Assembly: GCA_903934275.1 (NCBI GenBank)
Contig: CAIZNF010000290.1
Span: forward strand, 1 to 10,351
DNA length: 10,351 nucleotides
DNA from: an uncultured Nitrosomonadales bacterium
Lineage (GTDB): Bacteria > Pseudomonadota > Gammaproteobacteria > Burkholderiales > Gallionellaceae
Direction: 5' to 3'
Below, one piece after another: positions 1 through 6,364 of the stretch. Numbering within the stretch: position 1 is the stretch's first letter; each line of letters starts with the position of its first letter. The notes under the pieces were generated by a model. The model was not told the DNA's origin. It saw only the letters and a list, made by a program, of their open reading frames with translations, and did not search any database. The position numbers and the translations under genes are program-made.

Positions 1-198
1 CTTATGGCTTGCTGACGATAAATGCAAGCCTAGCACATTCCATATATTACTAATGGCGCTTGCGTTGAAAATTAAGCACGATTTTAGATCGTTAGTGGTA
101 AAGCTGCCGTTCAAAATTACGGTGTTATGATTTTCTATGGGGCTGCAACCAGCATATTTGAGACGGTCGCTAATAAAGGTCGTTCGATTGCAACATCC
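1..198. other. Non-coding stretch without recognisable gene
   Basis: No reading frame here looks like a protein and no RNA gene is recognisable. Apart from the inverted repeat near the left edge, there is a small ACGAT/ATCGT dyad around 78-92. The next recognisable object is the decayed IS end that begins at about 199. Confidence 0.5.
6..30. repeat. 7-bp perfect inverted repeat (possible stem-loop)
   Basis: GGCTTGC at 6-12 is the exact reverse complement of GCAAGCC at 24-30, separated by 11 bases. It could form a hairpin in RNA or be a protein-binding dyad. No run of T follows on either strand, so it is not a convincing intrinsic terminator. It lies at the window edge, and the gene it may belong to is not visible. 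Confidence 0.3.
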
Positions 199-450
199 AA
201 TTGTGTTGAAAAACTCACTTTTAATTGAGCGCTATCACCTAGCCGAATGCCTATTTTTTAATTGTGTTTTGAATTGCAGCGTGGATTCATCGAATTTAGC
301 GTTGCCTTACGTTGCTACGCTGCGATTAGACCTACTTCTTTTGCTATTGGTGTTAACCCATTTTGCCATTCGCCTTAAATCTTGTTCGGTGGTGGTCAAT
401 AATAATGATCATTCAACTTCCAAAATACAGCGCTTACCATTAAGCCGCAC
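199..450 (-). mobile_element. Decayed end of an IS1182-family element
   Basis: The sequence resembles the transposase-3'-end side of the intact IS at 8547-10142, in the same orientation. The terminal repeat is recognisable at 199-219: the 12-base core GTTGAAAAACTC at 205-216 is identical to that of the intact IS, and about 17 of 21 positions match overall. At nearly the same distance inward (141 versus 150 bases from the core) comes the transposase C-terminus, aligned without gaps over 15 codons (346-390 against 8703-8747). The protein has diverged and carries an in-frame stop, so this is a related older copy, not a recent duplicate. The inner boundary is uncertain, because similarity fades beyond about 450. 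The other end and the catalytic core are absent, so the element is truncated. Confidence 0.75.
307..450 (-). pseudogene. C-terminal fragment of an IS1182-type transposase
   Basis: Read on the minus strand, the fragment gives VRLNG, an in-frame stop (409-411), then SLLLTTTEQDLRRMAKWVNT and a terminal stop at 307-309. The intact transposase in this window reads RLRG, then DEFLLAATAQNLRRMAMWLTP in the same place. Nine of fifteen residues from the T before E-Q-D onward are identical, including the signature Q-(N/D)-L-R-R-M-A-x-W at the end of this family. The part of the gene encoding the DDE catalytic residues is missing, so no active protein can be made. The natural stop and the distance from stop to terminal repeat are roughly preserved, which supports common ancestry over chance. 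Confidence 0.72.
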
Positions 451-608
451 AATAATGATGAGCGATGGGTGGACGAGTGCCATAAGGATATAGAGCGGTT
501 CGCAAACCGTCAGTCTCAAAGTAGCTATTCGTGCCCACTCAGTAGGTGTTGTCTGAGTAGCCTCAAGGGTTAAGTCCCGTTATAGTCAAGCAGCAGGCAG
601 TCTAAACC

Positions 609-636
609 TTTATACCCCTAATTTAAGTGGTAGAAT
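609..636 (+). promoter_or_regulatory. Weak sigma70-like promoter candidate for the operon
   Basis: TTTATA (609-614) is followed after 16 bases by TAGAAT (631-636). These match the -35 and -10 consensus at 4 of 6 and 5 of 6 positions. The start of transcription would fall near 643, about 45 bases before the kinase start codon. The region is A/T-rich, so chance matches are likely. No clear sigma54 or sigma28 (flagellar) promoter was seen. Confidence 0.3.
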
Positions 637-678
637 AATAAAATGAATATGCGGCAATCTGATGCCGACGTTTATTAC

Positions 679-684
679 AGGAGG
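679..684 (+). promoter_or_regulatory. Strong ribosome binding site that fixes the kinase start
   Basis: AGGAGG lies four bases before the ATG at 689. An in-frame ATG also occurs at 662, but starting there would place the ribosome binding site inside the coding sequence. That upstream ATG also lies in a small CGGCA/TGCCG hairpin with no Shine-Dalgarno sequence. The start at 689 gives MKIQSRLS followed directly by the first membrane segment, as expected. Confidence 0.85.
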
Positions 685-688
685 AATA

Positions 689-3600
689 ATGAAGATTCAA
701 TCCAGATTGTCATTGATATCGATTTCCATGGTTATCGTTGCAATGACGGTGGTTCTTTTGGTTTCCACTTTGTTGATTCGAGATGCGCTTGAAAACGAAG
801 CCAAAGCGAAACTTTCAGCTGTTTTGCATGCCAGACATAGTGCACTGCAACGCCATCTTGATTCAACCAGCAATCAGATACATGTTTTAGCTAACTCACG
901 TACCCTTGCGGAATATCTGACTGAAATGACGCAAGCTTATGCCAAGCTGGGAAAAAATGCACAGACTGTGCTACAGCAGAGTTATTCGGCAGCTCATCCT
1001 GACAAAAATAACGCTCTTGATAGTTTTGATTATGCGCGTGTACATGTGCAGGTAGCGTCGTTTTTTAAGAATCGTCACGACACCTACGGATGGGGGGACA
1101 TGTTCCTCATCGACTCAGATGGCAATGTGCTGTATAGCGTAATGAAAAACAGTGATTTTGCGACCAACCTTAAAACGGGTCCATGGAAAGACGGAGGACT
1201 GGCCCGTTCGGTGGTCCCATTGCTGCAGGGTGCGGTTCCCAGCGTAGTGAGTTTTGCCGATTTTGAGCGCTATGCCCCTGCCGAAAATAGGCCCGCGGCT
1301 TTTTTGGCAATGCCTGTATTTGACCAAGTCAAACAGGTCTTTCTGGGTGTGGTCGCGATTCAGTTGCCAGTAGAGCAAATTAACGAAGTGATGAAGAATA
1401 CGACTGGATTGGGACAGAGTGGTGAGACTTTTGTAGTCGGCAAAGACGGTTGGATGTTGACCGAATCGCGCTTCCATAAGGAGAGTTCGATATTGGCGAC
1501 GCAGCTTAAAACTACTGCTGTTACCAAGGTATTGCAGGGGAAGTTAGGGGTAGAGCAGTTGGTTGACTATCGCGGTCTGGATGTTCTGGTGGCGTATGAA
1601 CCGATCCGTCCCTTCTATAACCAATCGGCACTGGGTGATCATCCTCAATGGGGGGTCATCGCCAAGATTGATCGAGCTGAAGTGCTAGATAGTTTTTACC
1701 ATTTGCGTACCATGTTGTTGCTTACAGGTGTAATGCTAGTGTTGTTTGCACTAATTGCAGGTGTGTTGGGTGCGCGCAGCATCACACGTCCTCTGTTTGC
1801 CCTGCGAGATGCGCTCACTAAGCTATCAAGAGGTGAAGCAGTCCAGGTGCCGAATCTTGAGCGGAGTGATGAAATCGGCGAGATGGCCAGCGCCGCCGAG
1901 GCTTTTCGCCTGATGACGCAACAGGTGGAGCACGATCACTGGATATCTGAGAATGTTACTGTGCTAACCGGTGCCGTATCGGCTGAGAGCAATCTGGACA
2001 AGGCTGCGGACAGTGTGCTTCACCAACTTTGCGAGCAGCTGAATGTGCCTGTTGGCGCGATTTATCTGCTTATCGATGGTGCCTATAAACGGATTGGTTC
2101 GCATGGGTTGGCAAGGCGTTCTCAGACGTTGGATTCATTCGAGTCCGGTGTAGGTCTGATTGGGCAGTGTGCTAGGGATAATCAGTCTATGGTGGTCTCT
2201 CCTGTGCCTTCGGGTTTGTCTGTGATTAGTAGCGGACTGACTGAATTTCCTCCATATGAACTGGTGATCTACCCGATTGCGCACAAGGATGAAGTGCTTG
2301 CCGTGCTGGAACTGGCTGCCACAAAATCGCTGAAGCCGGTTGAGCATGAGTTCTTGAGGATGGCTTCTAGTGCACTGGGGCTCCATCTGGCCAATCTTCA
2401 TGCTGCCGAACACAATATTGCCCTGCTTGAGAAAACCAGCGCGCAATCGGTCGCATTGCGCACCAATGCGTTGTATGCGCGTAGTCTGATTGAATCAAGT
2501 CTGGATCCGTTGGTGACGATAGGCACTGATGGGCGGATCATGGATGTTAATACAGCGACCGAGAATGTGACCGGTGCGGCAAGGGGTGACCTGGTTGGCA
2601 GCGACTTTTCAGATTATTTCACGGAGCCCGAGAAGGCGCAGGCGGGATACAAGCAGGTGTTCACGCAGGGCTATGTGAAGGATTATCCGCTTGCAATCCG
2701 GCATAGTGACGGAAAAATCACCGATGTGCTCTATAACGCCAGTGTGTTTCACGACGCAGACGGCGGCGTGGCGGGTATATTCGCGGCTGCTCGCGATGTG
2801 ACGGAAAAGAATAAAACCGATGCTAGACTGAAAGAGCAGCAAGATGAATTGCTCCGAAGCAACGAGGAAATGCGGGCGCTGACAGAAGAATTGCGTAGCC
2901 AAACTGAGGAAATGAAGGCGCAGAACGAAGAGCTCAAGGCTAGTCAGGAGGAGTTGCGCGCTCAACAGGAGGAGATGCAGCACAAAAACGATATCCTCGA
3001 GTCTCAGAGCATCCAGCTCAAAGAGGTTCTGACGGAAGCCAATAGCAAGGCGGAAGATCTGCAACGCGCGAATCAATATAAGTCTGAGTTCTTGGCAAAT
3101 ATGTCGCATGAGCTGCGAACGCCGCTCAACAGCGTGCTGATTCTCTCACGTGATCTTGCTGAAAATGCGGAAAATAACCTGACTCCTGATCAGGTCGAAT
3201 CGGCCTCTGTCATCAGTGAAAGCGGCACTCAGTTGCTGACTTTGATCAATGATATTCTGGATCTTTCCAAAATTGAGGCAGGTAAGCTGATCTTGGTCAA
3301 TGAGACTTTCAGGCTGGATGATTTGCTCGTCTATCTACGCAGAATATTCTCGCCTCAGGCTGACAAAAAAAACCTGACTTTCGAGATCAATGTCGATCCT
3401 GCAGTGTCGGAAAAGGTAACGACCGACAAACAGCGACTCACTCAGGTGATGTCGAATCTGCTTTCCAATGCGATCAAATTTACCGACAGCGGGAAAGTGT
3501 GTGTTACGGTTAGTCGGCAAAATGCCGATTTGCAGTTTGAGGTGAGAGATACGGGCATAGGCATTCCGAACGACAAGATTGATCATATTTTTGGCGCATT

Positions 3601-4942
3601 TCAACAGGTAGATGGCTCAACTAGCAGAAAGTATGGTGGTTCAGGGCTGGGGCTTGCTATAAGTCGCCATTTGACGGAATTGCTCGGCGGTCTGCTGGAG
3701 GTCAGCAGTGAACTAGGCAAGGGCAGCTGTTTTACAATCAGATTGCTCAATCAGTTTTCCGCTTTGGTGCATCCTGAGCCTGAGGACGTTGCTCAACCCG
3801 TTACTATGGCAGCGGACGAGGGTAAACGAATACTGGTCGTCGAGGACGATACCCGCCTGTCGGCGATCATCGCCCGTATGATAAAGGCGCTGGGATTTAC
3901 CCCATTATGTGTTGAATCCGGAGAGGCCGCGCTGGTTGAGATCGCACGAGTTCCGCCGACAGGTATCCTGCTTGATCTGGGCTTGCCACATATGAGTGGC
4001 ATGGAGTTGCTAAACATTCTGAAAGGCGATCAGAAAATGACTGATATTCCTGTCTATATCATGTCTGGGACTCAGGACACTGGCGAGGCCAAGGTGCTAG
4101 GCGCCATCGGTTTTCTGAAAAAGCCAGTGACCCGTGACACGATTTCTGCCGCAATCAAGTCGATGATAGTTATGGGTCGGAAGGATAGTGCCAAACGGCT
4201 GTTGTTGGTAGACGACAGTCAGGTTGACATCAAAGCGATCAAAAAGCTGTTTGCACAGGATGGCTTTGAAATGCTTACCGCGCATACTGGCAGCGACGCG
4301 TTGAGTATGCTTGAAACGCAGAGGTTTGATACGGTGATCCTCGATCTGAAATTGCCCGATATGACTGGTTTTGAATGGTTGAAAGAGGCAAGCCACATGC
4401 TTAATCCGCCTCCAGTCGTGGTTTATTCTGCGCGCGAACTCAGTGAAACCGAAATATTTGAGCTCAAGCAGGTCGCGGAGAGCATAGTCAACAAGACTGC
4501 GCTGAATGACAGACTGCGCGAAGAGGTGCTACTGACTGTCAATCTGGATATGAGTGCGAAAAAAATTGCTGTGTCGGAGAGTCACGCTGGCAAGAAGTTG
4601 CTTCTGGTCGATGATGATGCACGTAATTTGTTCGCGCTTACCCGTGCGTTGCGCGGCAAAGGTTATGTGACTGAGGTGGCCGCCGACAGCGCGCGTGCAC
4701 TTGAACTGCTCGCGCAGGAACGTTTTGATGCTGTGCTGACCGATATTATGATGCCCGAGATGGATGGATATGCATTGATACGGGAAATCCGTGCACAAGG
4801 TTATGCAGATATGCCTGTCATTGCAATCACTGCGAAGGCGATGCAGGGCGATGACGAACTTTGCATGCAGGCAGGTGCGACCGCCTATCTGGCCAAGCCT
4901 ATCGAGATTGACAAGCTGCTGGATATGCTCAAGGGGATTTGA
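689..4942 (+). CDS. Membrane hybrid histidine kinase: Cache-HAMP-GAF-PAS-HisKA-HATPase-REC-REC-REC
   Basis: This 1417-residue kinase senses a signal outside the membrane and in the cytoplasm, autophosphorylates on histidine and relays phosphate to aspartates. In order: TM1 about 8-31; a periplasmic Cache-like region about 32-338 (Y-G-W-G-D near 133); TM2 about 340-361; HAMP 362-415; GAF about 420-570; PAS about 596-705; charged coiled coil 706-800; HisKA with H807 in SHELRTPLN; HATPase with N923/N927, D954 of DTGIGIP and GSGLGL at 984-989. Three receivers follow, each with a full acidic pocket and lysine: D1053/D1054, D1096, K1145; D1175/D1176, D1219, K1269; D1308-D1310, D1352, K1403. There is no Hpt domain. 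The Cache-TM-HAMP half resembles a chemoreceptor, and the coiled coil carries methylation-like heptads. Its stop overlaps the CheR start by one base. The domain calls are confident; the ligand is unknown. Confidence 0.95.
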   Translation: MKIQSRLSLISISMVIVAMTVVLLVSTLLIRDALENEAKAKLSAVLHARHSALQRHLDSTSNQIHVLANSRTLAEYLTEMTQAYAKLGKNAQTVLQQSYSAAHPDKNNALDSFDYARVHVQVASFFKNRHDTYGWGDMFLIDSDGNVLYSVMKNSDFATNLKTGPWKDGGLARSVVPLLQGAVPSVVSFADFERYAPAENRPAAFLAMPVFDQVKQVFLGVVAIQLPVEQINEVMKNTTGLGQSGETFVVGKDGWMLTESRFHKESSILATQLKTTAVTKVLQGKLGVEQLVDYRGLDVLVAYEPIRPFYNQSALGDHPQWGVIAKIDRAEVLDSFYHLRTMLLLTGVMLVLFALIAGVLGARSITRPLFALRDALTKLSRGEAVQVPNLERSDEIGEMASAAEAFRLMTQQVEHDHWISENVTVLTGAVSAESNLDKAADSVLHQLCEQLNVPVGAIYLLIDGAYKRIGSHGLARRSQTLDSFESGVGLIGQCARDNQSMVVSPVPSGLSVISSGLTEFPPYELVIYPIAHKDEVLAVLELAATKSLKPVEHEFLRMASSALGLHLANLHAAEHNIALLEKTSAQSVALRTNALYARSLIESSLDPLVTIGTDGRIMDVNTATENVTGAARGDLVGSDFSDYFTEPEKAQAGYKQVFTQGYVKDYPLAIRHSDGKITDVLYNASVFHDADGGVAGIFAAARDVTEKNKTDARLKEQQDELLRSNEEMRALTEELRSQTEEMKAQNEELKASQEELRAQQEEMQHKNDILESQSIQLKEVLTEANSKAEDLQRANQYKSEFLANMSHELRTPLNSVLILSRDLAENAENNLTPDQVESASVISESGTQLLTLINDILDLSKIEAGKLILVNETFRLDDLLVYLRRIFSPQADKKNLTFEINVDPAVSEKVTTDKQRLTQVMSNLLSNAIKFTDSGKVCVTVSRQNADLQFEVRDTGIGIPNDKIDHIFGAFQQVDGSTSRKYGGSGLGLAISRHLTELLGGLLEVSSELGKGSCFTIRLLNQFSALVHPEPEDVAQPVTMAADEGKRILVVEDDTRLSAIIARMIKALGFTPLCVESGEAALVEIARVPPTGILLDLGLPHMSGMELLNILKGDQKMTDIPVYIMSGTQDTGEAKVLGAIGFLKKPVTRDTISAAIKSMIVMGRKDSAKRLLLVDDSQVDIKAIKKLFAQDGFEMLTAHTGSDALSMLETQRFDTVILDLKLPDMTGFEWLKEASHMLNPPPVVVYSARELSETEIFELKQVAESIVNKTALNDRLREEVLLTVNLDMSAKKIAVSESHAGKKLLLVDDDARNLFALTRALRGKGYVTEVAADSARALELLAQERFDAVLTDIMMPEMDGYALIREIRAQGYADMPVIAITAKAMQGDDELCMQAGATAYLAKPIEIDKLLDMLKGI
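2861..2986 (+). repeat. Six heptad repeats with Glu-Glu pairs in the kinase coiled coil
   Basis: Kinase residues 725-766 form six consecutive seven-residue units starting N, T, T, N, Q, Q. Each continues E-E-(L/M)-(R/K/Q)-(A/S/H)-x. Glu-Glu pairs therefore recur at 726/727, 733/734, 740/741, 747/748, 754/755 and 761/762. E747-E748-L-K-A-S matches the classical chemoreceptor methylation consensus Glx-Glx-x-x-Ala-(Ser/Thr). The others match it except at the last position, or carry Ser or His where Ala is expected. The repeat lies between PAS and HisKA, where a helical rod passes signals to the kinase. Similar E-E-L-rich helices occur in many large hybrid kinases, so the repeat alone does not prove methylation. 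Confidence 0.85.
4931..4936 (+). promoter_or_regulatory. Ribosome binding site for the CheR gene
   Basis: AAGGGG inside the last codons of the kinase gene lies five bases before the ATG at 4942. A TTG at 4939 is in frame, but it would be only two bases from this site, so the ATG is preferred. The sequence TGATG joins the kinase stop (4940-4942) to the CheR start (4942-4944), an arrangement typical of translational coupling. Confidence 0.75.
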
Positions 4943-5799
4943 TGCCGCTGGTAAAATGGAAGGAACATAATATAGAAGGTGTTGAGGTAGAGTTGTTGCT
5001 CAGTGCGCTCAAGTTACGATACGGCTATGATTTTACCGGCTATGCGAAGGCATCGCTCAGGCGAAGACTTAAAGCGTTGAATAGCTATTTCGGCGTCAAA
5101 CACTTGTCCGAACTGCTTTCGGTGATGCTCTACGACGAGGCCGTTGCGCAAACCCTGATTAATTGTATTTCTGTGCCGACTTCCGAGTTTTTTCGTGATG
5201 CCCAAGTATGGAAAAAGGTGCGCGATGATGTGTTGCCGCAACTGGATAGCTTCCCTTGGATTAACATCTGGCAGGTGGGTTGCGGAAGAGGCGAGGAAAC
5301 CTATACGCTGGCCATTCTGCTACATGAGAGCGGGTTGTTGAAAAAATCACGCATTTTTACCTCCGATATCAATCCCGCTTTTTTACAGGATGCGAGGAAT
5401 GGATGCTGGCCTAGGCGCAACTTGGATGACTGGCGCAAGCACTATCATGAGTCAGGTGGCACAGGAGATTTCGACAGTTATTTTGTCGAACGTGGTGAAG
5501 ACGAAATTGCGATCAAAGAGCCATTCAAGCAGTCCATTGAATTCATTCAGCACAATCTCGTAGAGGATGATGTATTTAAGGAAGTGCAGTTCGTGGTGTG
5601 CCGTAATGTGCTGATCTATTTTGGTGAGTCGCTTCAGGATAAGGTGCTAATGCTGTTGACGCGAAGTCTGGAACGCGGAGGGTATTTATTGCTTGGGCGG
5701 GCAGAAAAGATTTTTGACCTGCGCAATAAGCATCCCTATCTTGAGGAGTTAGACGAGACGCTGTACCGCAAATTAATTTCAGGGGGACTGCATGTATAA
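4942..5799 (+). CDS. cheR: CheR-type protein-glutamate O-methyltransferase
   Basis: The protein has 285 residues, the usual size for CheR, which transfers a methyl group from S-adenosylmethionine to receptor glutamates in the cytoplasm. The N-terminal helical domain (about 1-80) carries the YGYDFTGYAKASLRRR segment of the large CheR subfamily found beside sensor kinases, followed by VPTSEFFRD. The SAM-binding fold shows motif I as VGCGRGEE (V112-E119, in place of the more usual CSTGEE), acidic D142 in TSDIN, and CRNVLIYF at 220-227, the most diagnostic CheR signature. GGYLLLGRAE closes the fold. It is not fused to CheB or a kinase, but its neighbours supply both. With no chemoreceptor nearby, the likely substrate is the upstream kinase (inference). 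Its end overlaps the CheB start by eight bases. Confidence 0.93.
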   Translation: MPLVKWKEHNIEGVEVELLLSALKLRYGYDFTGYAKASLRRRLKALNSYFGVKHLSELLSVMLYDEAVAQTLINCISVPTSEFFRDAQVWKKVRDDVLPQLDSFPWINIWQVGCGRGEETYTLAILLHESGLLKKSRIFTSDINPAFLQDARNGCWPRRNLDDWRKHYHESGGTGDFDSYFVERGEDEIAIKEPFKQSIEFIQHNLVEDDVFKEVQFVVCRNVLIYFGESLQDKVLMLLTRSLERGGYLLLGRAEKIFDLRNKHPYLEELDETLYRKLISGGLHV

Positions 5800-6364
5800 G
5801 ATGCTGGCAATTGGATTTTCTGCCGGTGGGATTCCTCTGGCAAAAAGAATACTCAAGGCCTTGCCGACCGATTATCCCTTGCCAGTCGCGATCGTTGCGC
5901 ACCTGCCGAGCGGAAGTGAGAGCCACCTTGCGGTTATGTTGGGGCAGGACATCAGCTTGCCTGTCAGCATGGTAAAGGATAAAGAAGCGATTCTGGCAGG
6001 ACATGTCTATATTGCACCGCCGGATTACCATCTGTTGATTGAAGGGCGGGATACACCGAAGTTTGCGTTATCGGTTGATGCACCCGTTAGTTCCGTTCGA
6101 CCGAGCATAAATGTGCTGTTCGAGAGTGCAGCCGAAGCGTTCGAGTCAGGACTAATTGCGGTGCTGCTCAGCGGTGCCAACTCGGATGGCGCTGAAGGAA
6201 TGGTTTATGTAAAGCAGTTGGGCGGGCTGGTTATCGTGCAGGATCCCGACGAAAGTGAATTTTCGACCATGCCCAATGCTGTCATCCGACGGGTCGATGT
6301 CGACTATATTGTCAGTATGGATGAAATCATCAGTTTGCTGTTATCAGTACACGAGGCACCATGA
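5792..6364 (+). CDS. cheB: Stand-alone CheB-type methylesterase (no receiver domain)
   Basis: CheB hydrolyses glutamate methyl esters, and in some receptors deamidates glutamine, opposing CheR. The 190-residue protein corresponds to the catalytic domain alone; full-length chemotaxis CheB has about 350 residues and begins with a receiver. The catalytic triad is visible: S10 in IGFSAGG, H37 in VAHLPSG and D132 in LLSGANSDGAEG. IAPPDYHLLIE (74-84) and VRPSINVLFESAA (102-114) are further family motifs. Without the receiver, direct activation by phosphorylation is not possible, so activity is either constitutive or controlled through partners. AGGGGG at 5781-5786, five bases before the ATG, is a good ribosome binding site. 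The stop overlaps the next gene as ATGA. It acts in the cytoplasm, probably on the same substrate as the neighbouring CheR (inference). Confidence 0.92.
   Translation: MYKMLAIGFSAGGIPLAKRILKALPTDYPLPVAIVAHLPSGSESHLAVMLGQDISLPVSMVKDKEAILAGHVYIAPPDYHLLIEGRDTPKFALSVDAPVSSVRPSINVLFESAAEAFESGLIAVLLSGANSDGAEGMVYVKQLGGLVIVQDPDESEFSTMPNAVIRRVDVDYIVSMDEIISLLLSVHEAP

Larger units (their letters stand above)
451..688. other. Leader region of the signalling operon
   Basis: No gene is supported between the IS remnant and the kinase start. The stretch has several short dyads. CGGTT/AACCG at 496-509 has a 4-base loop, ACTCAG/CTGAGT at 537-558 has a 10-base loop, and CGGCA/TGCCG at 652-667 lies just before the ribosome binding site. 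None is followed by a T run, so none is called a terminator. They could be operator half-sites or leader RNA structure, but the sequence alone does not decide. Confidence 0.4.

Noticed and set aside
64..72. GTTGAAAAT as another IS end
   Set aside because: Only the first eight bases resemble the GTTGAAAAACTC core, the match stops there, and no transposase-like sequence follows at the right distance.
137..493. Open frame of 118 codons on the + strand
   Set aside because: The protein has no recognisable domain, there is no ribosome binding site, and most of it runs antisense through the IS1182 relic, whose minus-strand frame explains the sequence better.
2609..3109. Long open frame (166 codons) antisense to the kinase
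   Set aside because: It is a shadow of the Glu-rich coiled coil: repeated GAG/GAA codons read as Leu/Phe-rich nonsense on the other strand. The sense strand encodes well-known domains throughout.
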